A stretch of 64,000 nucleotides of DNA. It comes from Vibrio cyclitrophicus (GTDB lineage: Bacteria > Pseudomonadota > Gammaproteobacteria > Enterobacterales > Vibrionaceae). Both the position numbers and the translations under genes were made by a program. The notes below the pieces were generated by a model that was given only the letters and a program-made list of their open reading frames with translations, was not told the origin of the DNA and ran no database searches. The stretch lies in assembly GCA_023206055.1 (NCBI GenBank), contig CP065367.1, forward strand, positions 1,116,001 to 1,180,000, read 5' to 3'. Shown in pieces: positions 9,096 to 18,042 of the stretch. Positions within the stretch are counted from its first letter, which is position 1. Each line of letters begins with the position of its first letter.

Positions 9096-10739
9096 ATGCG
9101 CCAACTTCTCAGTGGCTTATCGATAAAAATACAAATTCTTATTCCAGTACTCTTTTCTGTCGTACTACTTTTGACGGGTGTCATCATCGGTGGTGACAAA
9201 CTGGAAAACGCTTTTAAAGATGTATCAACAGCAACCGACCAACTCATCCTACATAAAGAAGAACTCAGCGAAATCGTCGACAACAGCTATGGCATGCGCA
9301 TCAAAGCGATCTACAGCCTATTCAATGCTGATGATGTGAAGACACTGGTTGCAACGCTCAATGAAAAGCGTGACCAGAATACTCGTTTACTGAATTCATT
9401 AGACACAGTGCCAGGCATGCAAGATGAAGTAGCCGAAATGAGCAAAGCGATGAATCACTATGTCGACTTTTCTCGAACTACTATGCTTCCTCTATTAAAA
9501 GCAAAGCATGGCGATACTGCGCTATCTTCTGATTTTGAGGCTCGCTACCAAGTTGCTATCGATCAATACCGTCACGCGGGTAATGACATGGTGCAAGCAA
9601 TCAACACGCTGTCTAAAAAGCTGAACCTGCTTGCGACTCAAGAAGTCGACATCAATGGTCAGCAACACACCAGCACACTGAATACGGCGACCATTGCCCT
9701 ACTCGTGATCCTTTCTATCGCATTAGTTATCAGTTGGACGCTTGCAGGCATCATTGTTAAGCCTCTGAGCAATATTCAAGAAACCATGCGCGAAGTAGCC
9801 AAAGGTAACCTACTGGTTAAAGCGGAAGAGTATGGCGATAACGAGATTTCACGCCTTGCACAAGACGTAAACAAGTCCGTTGAGCAACTGCGTGACACGG
9901 TAAGTTCGTTGTCTCGAATCAGTATCGAAGTCGCTTCTGCATCGACAGAACTAGCTGCAGTAATGACACAATCAAGCGCTAACTCAGACCAAGAGAAGCA
10001 AGAAGTGGAACAAGTCGCTTCTGCCGTGAACCAGTTAGAAAGCACAGCAGCAAACGTGAACGAGAACGCAGTACAAGCTGATTCAGCGTCTAAGCAAGCT
10101 GATGAAATGGCGACACACAGCATGAGCTTGTTTAATGAGAGCAACCAAGCTAACGAGCAAATGGCGGTTCAACTCAGCGAAGCGGCTAACGTTGTCGGCA
10201 CCCTGAAAGAACACTCAGAGCAAATTGGTAAAGTAATTGAGGTGATTCAAAGCATCTCTGAACAGACCAACCTGCTTGCGCTTAACGCGGCGATTGAAGC
10301 GGCGCGTGCAGGTGAAAGTGGCCGTGGTTTCGCTGTTGTTGCTGATGAAGTTCGAATGCTGGCAGCACGTACTCAAGACTCAACCAAAGAGATCCAAACC
10401 ATTATTGAAGGTTTGCAAGTTCAATCTGGCAACGCTAACGAGAGCATGAGCAGCTCACTAGCAATGCTAGAGCACAACCAAACATTGGCAGCGGAAGTAA
10501 GCACGGCCCTTTCAGGCATTGCTAACTCGGTAACAGACATGACGGAGATTAACACTCAGGTAGCCTCAGCCGCAGAAGAGCAAAGCCAAGTGACGTCAGA
10601 CATCAACCGTAATATCTCAAACATCTACAGCTTGGTAAGCCAAAACGTAACCGGTATCACTCAAGCCGCAGCAGCAAGCCACGAGCTATCTAACCTAGCT
10701 GAGCAACAGAAGCAGCAGTTGGACTACTTTAAGGTGTAA
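9096..10739 (+). CDS. Methyl-accepting chemotaxis protein
   Basis: A 547-residue chemoreceptor. A first membrane helix at about 10-32 is followed by a periplasmic sensing region of about 160 residues (helical, four-helix-bundle-like; ligand unknown), a second helix at about 196-218, a HAMP domain and a long cytoplasmic coiled coil. The conserved hairpin tip EQTNLLALNAAIEAARAGE (with flanking GRGFAVVADEVR) binds CheA/CheW. No C-terminal CheR-tether pentapeptide was seen. I chose ATG 9096, which has GAGGG 8 bases upstream, over a TTG 39 bases earlier. It sits divergent from the phosphate importer, a neighbourhood also known in V. cholerae; whether it senses phosphate is not shown. Confidence 0.95.
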   Translation: MRQLLSGLSIKIQILIPVLFSVVLLLTGVIIGGDKLENAFKDVSTATDQLILHKEELSEIVDNSYGMRIKAIYSLFNADDVKTLVATLNEKRDQNTRLLNSLDTVPGMQDEVAEMSKAMNHYVDFSRTTMLPLLKAKHGDTALSSDFEARYQVAIDQYRHAGNDMVQAINTLSKKLNLLATQEVDINGQQHTSTLNTATIALLVILSIALVISWTLAGIIVKPLSNIQETMREVAKGNLLVKAEEYGDNEISRLAQDVNKSVEQLRDTVSSLSRISIEVASASTELAAVMTQSSANSDQEKQEVEQVASAVNQLESTAANVNENAVQADSASKQADEMATHSMSLFNESNQANEQMAVQLSEAANVVGTLKEHSEQIGKVIEVIQSISEQTNLLALNAAIEAARAGESGRGFAVVADEVRMLAARTQDSTKEIQTIIEGLQVQSGNANESMSSSLAMLEHNQTLAAEVSTALSGIANSVTDMTEINTQVASAAEEQSQVTSDINRNISNIYSLVSQNVTGITQAAAASHELSNLAEQQKQQLDYFKV

Positions 10740-10784
10740 GCTTCAAGGTTTAGACCTTAAAGTGTAACTCACCTTATACAGACA

Positions 10785-10815
10785 AAAACCAGTCATTCGT
10801 GACTGGTTTTTTATT
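10785..10815. terminator. Bidirectional intrinsic terminator
   Basis: Stem AAACCAGTCA/TGACTGGTTT with a TTCG tetraloop and T-run. It lies between the chemoreceptor gene and the convergent lipase foldase gene. Confidence 0.9.
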
Positions 10816-10845
10816 TTCAATAGAGACGTTATTGGCTCAGCAAAC

Positions 10846-11739
10846 CTACTCGCCAAGATCTTTGTCCCAGATCCTTTCTATCGCTTCTACTCTTCGAATC
10901 TGCTTTGAAGGAAAGTGTGCGACCCTAAGATCAGCAATCGTCTCTTGTTGTTCTAACTGCGAAAGCGCAGCATCGTTGAGAATGTCATTTCGCTCTACTT
11001 GATAAACTTCCAAGGCATCTTCAAACTCAGCTCTTTGTTGGTCGAGCGCTTCAAGCCTTTGCGCAGCTTCTTCGCCGACAAGTTCATTTCGCTTTAAGTA
11101 TTTATCTTGCTGATCAAGCCCCTCAGAGCTTGATAGTTGTTGCAGCAAGACCTGATTCTGATGGCTCGTTTGAACGTAATCAGGCTGTTCAGACATCAAA
11201 GAATCCATCCTTTGTTGATAGTCTTGCTCACCTAAGCCCTCTTGTTTCAGCAATAACTTTTCTAAAGCAATTTCTCTCATGCGATTGTCATGGGTAAACA
11301 GAATACTTATCTCGCTCTCACTGAAAAACTGAACTTGGAGGTTAAGGAGCGCTTGATTGAGTGCACGTAGATCATCAGCGGAAATGGATGTGGTGTCGAA
11401 CTGCACGTCCAACGATGTCAGTGCCAACTTATATTCAAGATATTTGGCAAACAGTACTTCATCGACAATCGTAGCTTGTGATTGCTCATGGTGTTTTGCC
11501 ACATAGTTACGGATATCTTCAAGTGTTAGTTCGGTATTGCCTGACACGAAGTATTCCATCATGTCTTTGGCTGATGCGTTATCGATGTCGGTATCTTGCT
11601 GAGAGGTAATTTTCAATGAGGAGACGCGTTGTTCGTCGTCATTATGTGTATTTGTATCTTGATTATTTAGATATAAAAAGACCGCCGCTGTGCTCATCAG
11701 GGCTATCGTGGTTATCGACAAAATGGCGGTCTTTTTCAT
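10846..11739 (-). CDS. lifO: Lipase-specific foldase (lipase chaperone)
   Basis: A 297-residue protein with one N-terminal membrane anchor (ILSITTIALMSTAAVFLYL) and a long, highly charged, helical periplasmic part. This is the build of the steric chaperones that fold secreted class I lipases in the periplasm. The family motif near the N-terminus is only loosely kept (MMEYFVSGNTE, in place of a FDY-containing motif). It lies directly downstream of the lipase gene on the same strand (39-base gap), the usual lipA-lipB/lifO order. Membrane topology is N-in, C-periplasmic by analogy. Confidence 0.88.
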   Translation of the reverse strand: MKKTAILSITTIALMSTAAVFLYLNNQDTNTHNDDEQRVSSLKITSQQDTDIDNASAKDMMEYFVSGNTELTLEDIRNYVAKHHEQSQATIVDEVLFAKYLEYKLALTSLDVQFDTTSISADDLRALNQALLNLQVQFFSESEISILFTHDNRMREIALEKLLLKQEGLGEQDYQQRMDSLMSEQPDYVQTSHQNQVLLQQLSSSEGLDQQDKYLKRNELVGEEAAQRLEALDQQRAEFEDALEVYQVERNDILNDAALSQLEQQETIADLRVAHFPSKQIRRVEAIERIWDKDLGE

Positions 11740-11778
11740 TATATTTTCCTTATGATCTTAACTTTTGGGCAGTGCGAC

Positions 11779-12720
11779 CTACAGGCCAGCCAACTTCAAT
11801 CGATTCGCGTGTTGGCGATATAACGTCACGGGATCGGTCTCAAAGAGATGATGGATACCCAACAAGCCATTAATCTCGTCTAGGTGGTTCATTTTGTAAT
11901 CATCACCAATCACTTTACCCAAGTGTGCGCTGCACGCCCCTACTAGCCCGTCATTCGGTTCATTGAAGGCTAGACCAAGGATTGTCATCGCTCCGTCGGT
12001 AGGATCAAGAAGGTTGGTAAAAGTGGATGACCCTGTCCATGAATAGTAATAAACACCGTTATTGGCTTGCCATTCACCCTCACCGCACTCAGATGTTGGA
12101 ACGCCTTCAGGGTAAAACTGATTGAATGCAAGCGAACCTTCAGTGGTCAACGCTTCAAGGGAAGCAAGGCCATCTTGCTCAAGATCCGTTCCGCCAGATA
12201 ACAAGTTGATGAGCGTCGTCAATCCACCAGCCAACTTAACCGCAATACCTTCCGCAGCTGAACCTTCTGATACGCTTCCACGCACGAGATCAGCGACTTT
12301 AGAGCCTTTATGAACGCCGCCAATACTTGTCACCGAAGCAACCAGATCAGGACGAACTGATGCTACATAACGCGCTGTCGGTCCGCCGTGGCTGTGACCG
12401 ACCAGATTCACCTTACTTGCCCCTGTCGCGGCTAACAGTGTTTCAACTTGAGCTAGCAATTGCTCGCCACGCACTTCAGAGCTGTTGGTCGCTGATACCT
12501 GAGCGACATAGACACTCGCACCATCTTTGGTTAGGGATTCAGGTACGCCATAGAAATAGTCGACACCCGCTAATGTATCGAAACCAAACAAACCATGTAC
12601 CAACATAATGGGATATTTCGTTTCCGTGTATCCGCTGGCTTCTAACGCCGATGCGCTCGTTCCGGCATAGACACCAAAACTGGATAGGCAGGCTATCGTC
12701 CAAATTAATATCTTTTTCAA
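11779..12720 (-). CDS. lipA: Secreted triacylglycerol lipase
   Basis: A 313-residue exported alpha/beta-hydrolase of the foldase-dependent bacterial lipase family. A signal peptide (KKILIWTIACLSSFGVYA) precedes the oxyanion-hole region YPIMLVHGLFGFD. The nucleophile elbow is GHSHGG (Ser near residue 131), and the catalytic Asp and His are expected in the C-terminal part (NEPNDGLVG and the IHHLFETDP region). I start at TTG 12720 because AAGGAAAG lies just upstream and the signal peptide begins there; the longer frame to 12789 has no signal-like start. It is exported through Sec, folded by the adjacent LifO and probably leaves the cell by type II secretion (by analogy with V. cholerae LipA). 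Confidence 0.92.
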   Translation of the reverse strand: MKKILIWTIACLSSFGVYAGTSASALEASGYTETKYPIMLVHGLFGFDTLAGVDYFYGVPESLTKDGASVYVAQVSATNSSEVRGEQLLAQVETLLAATGASKVNLVGHSHGGPTARYVASVRPDLVASVTSIGGVHKGSKVADLVRGSVSEGSAAEGIAVKLAGGLTTLINLLSGGTDLEQDGLASLEALTTEGSLAFNQFYPEGVPTSECGEGEWQANNGVYYYSWTGSSTFTNLLDPTDGAMTILGLAFNEPNDGLVGACSAHLGKVIGDDYKMNHLDEINGLLGIHHLFETDPVTLYRQHANRLKLAGL

Positions 12721-13183
12721 TGCTCTTTCCTTAAATAGATCAGACCTCTGATGAGTAAAAGAACCGTAGATGATGATTTTATAAAACAAAAAGTAACGAC
12801 TTGATATTTGTGATGGTGAACTTGAATTAAACAGTTGCGATGAACATCAGGCGAACGAAAACTAAAAAATCATAAGTAATTGATTAAAATAACGTTTAGT
12901 TAAGATTAATGAGATAGTTCTTTCAATATTCTGACTAAAATATCAATTCAGCATTCGCAATAATCCAAAGTTTGTCGACAAATAACCGTTTAGAAACAGG
13001 TATTTTCAGCCATAAACTCGTTGAAAACTTGATGCTTATGCCATTAGCGACACACTATAAACCTGAATATATTGACGTTGATTATTAATTTTCTCTATAG
13101 GTCATGCCAGTCATTTAGTTATTCACTTATCAACAAGCAACAACGTTTCCATTAGCTCACCTCAGAATAAAAAAGAGAACACA
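12721..13183. other. Divergent intergenic region lipA / haemolysin, 463 bp
   Basis: AT-rich region holding both promoters. I could not find a convincing CRP, HapR/LuxR or other operator by eye, and there is no coding sequence. Confidence 0.6.
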
Positions 13184-14434
13184 ATGATGAAAAATATGGC
13201 TTTGATACTCACGTTAGCCCTGCCTTTTGGCGCTTATGCCGCTGAAGACTCAATACCGACACCAGAATCGATGACATCCGCACAAGTACTGAGTACACAA
13301 GGCTCAGAGACCTATTCATATGTTAGATGTTGGTATCGAACCGATGCGTCTCATGACTCCTCAGCCACCGACTGGAAGTGGGCAAAGAAAGAGAATGGTG
13401 ATTACTACACGATCAATGGATATTGGTGGTCTTCTGTTTCCTTCAAAAATATGTTCTACAGCGATGTTCCACAATCTGAAATCAAGCAACGTTGTGAACA
13501 GACGCTCGACATACAACATGAAGTCGCAGACATCACCTACTTTGCCGCAGACAATCGCTTCTCTTACAATCACTCCATCTGGACCAACGATAACGCGGTT
13601 CAAGCCAGTACCATTAATCGCATTGTCACTTTTGGTGATAGCCTCTCTGACACTGGTAACCTATTTAATGGCTCTCAATGGGTTTTCCCCAATGCGAATT
13701 CATGGTTTTTAGGGCACTTTTCGAATGGTTTAGTCTGGACTGAGTACTTAGCAAAAGCGAAAGACGTTCCTCTTTATAACTGGGCCGTGGGTGGCGCAGC
13801 AGGTACCAATCAATACGTCGCACTGACTGGCGTCTATGATCAAGTCACCTCTTATCTAACCTACATGAAAGTCGCTAAAAACTATCGCCCAGAAAACTCT
13901 TTGTTTACTCTAGAGTTTGGCCTCAATGACTTTATGAATTACGACCGAGAAGTCGCCGATGTTAAAGCTGATTTCGGCAGCGCTCTGATCCGATTAACAG
14001 AATCTGGTGCGAGTAATATCCTACTGTTCACATTGCCCGATGCGACCAAAGCGCCGCAATTCAAATACTCGACCGAACAAGAGATCATAAAAGTTCGTGG
14101 CAAGATCTTAGAATTCAACCAGTTCATCAAAGCTAAAGCCGAGTATTACCAAACTAAAGGGAAAAACGTGGTGTTGTTCGATGCAAGTGCGCTGTTCGCC
14201 AGCATTACCGATAACCCAGAGCAACATGGGTTTCGAAACGCGAATGATGCCTGTCTTGATATTAATAGAAGCTCAGCCGCTGATTATTTGCGAAGCCACA
14301 GCTTAACCAATGACTGTGCCACCTATGGTTCAGACAGCTATGTATTCTGGGGCGTGACACACCCAACGACTGCTACTCATAAATACATTGCCGACCACAT
14401 CTTGGCGTATTCGTTCTCGACGTTCAATTTCTAG
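13184..14434 (+). CDS. tlh: Thermolabile haemolysin / lecithin-dependent GDSL phospholipase
   Basis: A 416-residue secreted SGNH/GDSL esterase. A signal peptide (ALILTLALPFGAYA) and an N-terminal domain of about 120 residues typical of Vibrio TLH precede the catalytic blocks. These are block I FGDSLSDTGNLF (nucleophile Ser, about residue 153), the block II Gly in VGGAAGTNQY, block III GLNDF and block V WGVTHPTTATHKY with the catalytic His. The Vibrio family acts as phospholipase A2/lysophospholipase and glycerophospholipid acyltransferase and lyses erythrocytes. The start has AAGAGAA upstream; of the double ATG I use the first. It is divergent from the lipase genes, forming a small extracellular lipolysis cluster. 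Confidence 0.94.
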   Translation: MMKNMALILTLALPFGAYAAEDSIPTPESMTSAQVLSTQGSETYSYVRCWYRTDASHDSSATDWKWAKKENGDYYTINGYWWSSVSFKNMFYSDVPQSEIKQRCEQTLDIQHEVADITYFAADNRFSYNHSIWTNDNAVQASTINRIVTFGDSLSDTGNLFNGSQWVFPNANSWFLGHFSNGLVWTEYLAKAKDVPLYNWAVGGAAGTNQYVALTGVYDQVTSYLTYMKVAKNYRPENSLFTLEFGLNDFMNYDREVADVKADFGSALIRLTESGASNILLFTLPDATKAPQFKYSTEQEIIKVRGKILEFNQFIKAKAEYYQTKGKNVVLFDASALFASITDNPEQHGFRNANDACLDINRSSAADYLRSHSLTNDCATYGSDSYVFWGVTHPTTATHKYIADHILAYSFSTFNF

Positions 14435-14511
14435 CTAGGAAGAGCTCATCGAGTATCATCAAATACTACCTGTAAATACCGCAAGCTAAGGCTTACACAA
14501 AGTACAGATAC

Positions 14512-14541
14512 AAAAAAACCGCCATCATCGGCGGTTTTTTA
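14512..14541. terminator. Bidirectional intrinsic terminator
   Basis: Stem AAAACCGCC/GGCGGTTTT with loop ATCATC and T-run (A-run on the left). It lies between the haemolysin and the convergent RNA helicase gene. Confidence 0.9.
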
Positions 14542-14587
14542 TTTACATCAACCTTTCAAAGCTAAGCTTTTAGGTCACGCAAGTTGA

Positions 14588-15919
14588 TTACTCGTCGTCC
14601 ACTTTTGGCGCAACTTTCTTCTTAGGGATAAATACTGTATCACCTACTGCCACATTCTGGTGGAAGCTCTTATCGCGCTTAACTGGTTTCTTCGGCGTTT
14701 TCTTAGCTTGAGTGTTGGTTTTCTTCTTCGCAGGGCCACCTTTAGCAAACGCAGGTTTACGAGGCTTAATACCTTTGAACTTACCTTTTAGGCCTTCAAG
14801 TACTGAGAAAGTAAGATCTTGTTGAAGGTAAAGCTCAACACGCTTAAAGCTATCCCAGTCTTTTGGACCAACCAAAGAGATTGCATCACCTTTGTTACCT
14901 GCACGGCCAGTACGACCAACACGGTGAACGTACTCTTCGGTGTGCTTCGGCATATCAAAGTTAATAACGTGGCTTACGTTTGGAATATCGATACCACGTG
15001 AAGCAACATCGGTTGTTACCAAAATCTTGTAAACCGCACGCTCGAACTGACTCATGATCGCATTACGCTGCGTTTGGTTTAGGTTGCCACTCAGTGCTAC
15101 CGCTTTAAGTTTCTTCTCGTTCAGCTTATCCGTTAAACGGTCTGTATCGGCACGAGTTGCAGTGAAGATCATTACCTGACGGTATTCAGCTTCTTCAATC
15201 ACACGATCTAAAATCGCTTCTTTATGATCTAGATGGTCACACAGGTAGAACTTCTGAGTGATATCAAGGTGCTGTTCGTTAGAAACACCAACAGAGATAC
15301 GCTTAGGTGCGTCTAGCATTTCATTTGCAATGCCATTCACTTCCGCGTGGTCAAGCGTCGCAGAGAACATCAACGTTTGACGACGACGGTGTTTAGCTGC
15401 ATTCGCAATGCGACGCAATTCAGGTGCGAAACCTAAATCCAACATACGGTCAGCTTCATCAAGAATTAGCGTTTCAACACCATCTAAAAACAGTGAGCGG
15501 TGCTCAAGGTGATCGGCAAGACGGCCTGGAGTCGCAACAATAAAACGAGGGTACTTACGCAGAGCTTTAACTTGATCGTTAAAGTTTTCGCCACCCAAGA
15601 TAAGTGTCGCTTCGTAAGACAGACCGCCAAGCATGCTACGCAGCTCGCCGTAAACTTGTTTTGCTAGCTCACGAGTAGGAGCCAAAATTACACCACGAGG
15701 ATCTTTAGCAGAAAACGCTTTTGTTTTTAATGCTTTATGTATCATCGGCAACACAAACGCCAATGTTTTACCTGATCCCGTTTTTGATGAAGCCAATAGA
15801 TCCTTACCAGCAATAGCAACAGGGATCGCTTTTGATTGGATCTCTGTCGCCTTCTTGAAGTCGTAATGTTTTAAGTTCTTCAGTAAGCGGTTATCTAAGC
15901 CTAAATCTTTAAAGTGCAA
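14588..15919 (-). CDS. DEAD-box ATP-dependent RNA helicase
   Basis: A 443-residue RNA helicase with every core motif: Q motif (KATEIQSKAIP), motif I ASSKTGSGKT, Ia PTRELAKQ, Ib TPGR, II DEAD, III SAT, IV/V TTDVASRGIDIP and VI HRVGRTGRAG. A Lys/Arg-rich C-terminal tail of about 70 residues probably binds RNA. It is most like the RhlE/SrmB group, but I cannot assign it to a named orthologue by eye. Proteins of this type remodel rRNA or mRNA, often in the cold. It is a single gene with its own upstream region and terminator. Confidence 0.94.
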   Translation of the reverse strand: MHFKDLGLDNRLLKNLKHYDFKKATEIQSKAIPVAIAGKDLLASSKTGSGKTLAFVLPMIHKALKTKAFSAKDPRGVILAPTRELAKQVYGELRSMLGGLSYEATLILGGENFNDQVKALRKYPRFIVATPGRLADHLEHRSLFLDGVETLILDEADRMLDLGFAPELRRIANAAKHRRRQTLMFSATLDHAEVNGIANEMLDAPKRISVGVSNEQHLDITQKFYLCDHLDHKEAILDRVIEEAEYRQVMIFTATRADTDRLTDKLNEKKLKAVALSGNLNQTQRNAIMSQFERAVYKILVTTDVASRGIDIPNVSHVINFDMPKHTEEYVHRVGRTGRAGNKGDAISLVGPKDWDSFKRVELYLQQDLTFSVLEGLKGKFKGIKPRKPAFAKGGPAKKKTNTQAKKTPKKPVKRDKSFHQNVAVGDTVFIPKKKVAPKVDDE

Positions 15920-16180
15920 AGGACTCTCCAGTCATGATGGTATTGAATAAAATTAATTTAACGTGACATGATACCGCGAAAGTACTTTATAGGATATAGA
16001 TCACAGTAAATTTATCCCTTAATCTATCTTTAGCTAGAACATCGTATGCATTGCTAGTAAAAGGATGCCCCTCCAAAAACACATCAAAGTTGTATCTAAA
16101 TTCTTCATCTCATAAGTGAGACAGAACGTGATGCTTAGCTAATTCCCTCAAAAATTTAGCAATTTCTTTAGTTATTGTTT
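15920..16180. other. Divergent intergenic region helicase / lpp
   Basis: AT-rich, with no coding sequence; it holds the upstream regions of the helicase gene and lpp. A longer in-frame extension of lpp to 16214 is rejected because it starts downstream of the promoter and would hide the signal peptide. Confidence 0.55.
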
Positions 16181-16208
16181 TTGCAGTTAAAAAATTAGTC
16201 GCTACAAT
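16181..16208 (+). promoter_or_regulatory. Probable sigma-70 promoter of lpp
   Basis: The -35 TTGCAG (16181-16186) and -10 TACAAT (16203-16208) are separated by 16 bases in a very AT-rich context, about 70 bases before the lpp ATG. This fits a strong constitutive promoter. Confidence 0.65.
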
Positions 16209-16279
16209 CATTAATGAAGCGACTATATGATAAAGAATGTATAGCGCATCTTTTGATGATAAATAAGCAAGGAGTTCTT

Positions 16280-16546
16280 ATGAATAAGACGTTAATCGCA
16301 GCTGCAGCCTCAGTTTTCATTCTAGCCGGTTGTTCTTCAGAGCCAGAAGAAGCTGCAGTATCAGAAATGGATCAACTAACTAATCAAGTTGCTGAGTTAA
16401 GTAGCGAAGTAGAAGCTCTTAAGAGTGACAAAGCAGCCGCAGAAATGAAGGCTCAAGAAGCAGAAGCAGCCGCTATGGCAGCGAAAGAAGAAGCGGATCG
16501 TGCTAACGAACGTATCGACAACATCGCTGAGTCTTACACTAAGTAG
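16280..16546 (+). CDS. lpp: Braun-type major outer-membrane lipoprotein Lpp
   Basis: An 88-residue lipoprotein. A short signal peptide ends in the lipobox LAGC (about residues 15-18), and the rest is an Ala/Glu/Lys-rich trimeric coiled coil (VAELSSEVEALKSDKAAAEM) ending in YTK. The terminal Lys is the residue that L,D-transpeptidases link to peptidoglycan. The start ATG 16280 has AAGGAG upstream. It has a strong promoter and a terminator of its own, as expected of one of the most abundant proteins. The convergent neighbour is an L,D-transpeptidase, the likely attaching enzyme. Confidence 0.93.
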   Translation: MNKTLIAAAASVFILAGCSSEPEEAAVSEMDQLTNQVAELSSEVEALKSDKAAAEMKAQEAEAAAMAAKEEADRANERIDNIAESYTK

Positions 16547-16607
16547 TTTGATATCTAATCGCGATTAAGCTTTAGATTAAATAAGTCGCAAAAAGCAGTA
16601 TATAGAC

Positions 16608-16641
16608 AGCACCACTTCTTAAAGGATGTGGTGCTTTTTTT
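16608..16641 (+). terminator. Intrinsic terminator of lpp
   Basis: Stem AGCACCAC/GTGGTGCT followed by seven T, about 60 bases after the lpp stop. Confidence 0.9.
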
Positions 16642-16721
16642 GGGCGATACTAATTCGAGTAGAAGGTATTAATTCGAGTAAAGAAGAGAAAAACGCCCCT
16701 ATTGTAGAAGAGGCAATCGAA

Positions 16722-17696
16722 TTAGAACTCAATAATCGGTGGTGCAATTTCTACAGGTACACCATTTTGAGCAAAAATAACCGCTTTCGCTTTTGAATTA
16801 GGCAGTTCTGCCTCTTCAAGCCACCATTTTAATTCCAACGGAATCTGTAATGATTTCTTTGAACCATCACTTCGGGTTAATGGTTCGTGCGCTTCAACAA
16901 ACACGCTTCTGTCTGGTTCTAATGACACCTTGATCGGCTCATTGATAATGGTTACCTGTTCACCACGGTTCACTTGCTCAAAAAGCCACGCAATATCTTT
17001 AGGTTCCATTCGGATACAGCCAGCACTCACTCGCAAACCTATTCCGAAATCCTTATTGGTACCGTGTATTAAATAATCACCTGCGCCATAAGCAAGCCTC
17101 AAAGCAAACTCACCCAATGGGTTTTCCGGCCCTGAGGGAACTACTCTCGGTAATTCAATACCCTTTTCAAGATACTCTTTGCGGATTGAATTTGGTGGCG
17201 TCCATGTTGGATTTGGTCTTTTTTGGCTTATCTTAGTGATCATCTCGGGAGTATCGCGGCCCACTCGACCGATGCCGACAGGAAATACATGCACCTGGTT
17301 TTTCTCGGGTTCAAAATAGTACAACCTTAATTCAGCAAGATTGATGACAATCCCTTCTCTTGAGGTGTCAGGCAAAATGAAACGGCTAGGAATACTTAGC
17401 ACATAACCTTCAGCTGGAAGAAAAGGATCGACCCCTTTGTTGGCCGCCATTAAAGAGAGAAAGCCAATATCGTACTGCTTGGCAATGATAGCCAAGGTTT
17501 CACCCGCTGCCACTTCATGGTGTTGTATTCTGCCCACAATACGACTTTCCGCTGGAGGCAGTTCAAAGGTCGCCGCAGACACCCACGATGAAGCTATCCC
17601 ACTGGCAAGCAAAGTAGTTCTTACAACAAGCGACGCAAGCCTGTGTAGTCGTGTTTTTATTGACGGCAAAGGCGTCGAGTTAGCGCAATACGACAT
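16722..17696 (-). CDS. L,D-transpeptidase (ErfK/YbiS/YcfS/YnhG family)
   Basis: A 324-residue periplasmic enzyme. After a signal-like hydrophobic stretch comes a LysM peptidoglycan-binding domain (HEVAAGETLAIIAKQY, about 55-105). The YkuD catalytic domain follows, with the active-site block IHGTN...SAGCIRM, whose Cys is the nucleophile and His the base. The C-terminal extension of about 80 residues is as in E. coli YbiS/YcfS/ErfK, the enzymes that attach Braun lipoprotein to meso-DAP; YnhG instead makes 3-3 crosslinks. Facing lpp, it is most likely the Lpp-attaching enzyme. I use ATG 17696 (AAGGA upstream); a TTG at 17723 is less likely. Confidence 0.9.
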   Translation of the reverse strand: MSYCANSTPLPSIKTRLHRLASLVVRTTLLASGIASSWVSAATFELPPAESRIVGRIQHHEVAAGETLAIIAKQYDIGFLSLMAANKGVDPFLPAEGYVLSIPSRFILPDTSREGIVINLAELRLYYFEPEKNQVHVFPVGIGRVGRDTPEMITKISQKRPNPTWTPPNSIRKEYLEKGIELPRVVPSGPENPLGEFALRLAYGAGDYLIHGTNKDFGIGLRVSAGCIRMEPKDIAWLFEQVNRGEQVTIINEPIKVSLEPDRSVFVEAHEPLTRSDGSKKSLQIPLELKWWLEEAELPNSKAKAVIFAQNGVPVEIAPPIIEF

Positions 17697-18042
17697 ACAA
17701 ATCCTTGGTTTGTCTTTAATCAAAGTTTAGATTATCGCTGATCAAATGTCTCTACAACGGTTAGTTACAACTAAAAGCCAACCTGTTTTGAGCTAATCAG
17801 CGCGTTCTTCTCTTTATATACAACGATCTTACCAAACAAAATCGATTGCCTTTAAGCTTTCAACAGATTTGGTTATCAATATTAATAAAACTATAATGGC
17901 AGACCTGTTTTGTGACTAAAGTCTCATGGAGTTACGTTCTAACTCGCTAATATTGCCGCAACAAAACGAATTCAATTCAACAGAATCGGTAATTGATTAA
18001 ATCCTGTTCCTACAATTACTGTTTAAACTTTGGAGAACGACC
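17697..18042. other. Divergent intergenic region L,D-transpeptidase / deoD
   Basis: Contains a CRP-like site (17911-17926) and the deoD ribosome-binding site GGAG; no coding sequence. Confidence 0.6.
17911..17926. promoter_or_regulatory. CRP-like site upstream of deoD
   Basis: TGTGA-N6-TCTCA matches the CRP core TGTGA-N6-TCACA at 9 of 10 positions, 117 bases before the deoD start. Nucleoside catabolic genes are typically CRP (and CytR) regulated. Confidence 0.5.
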
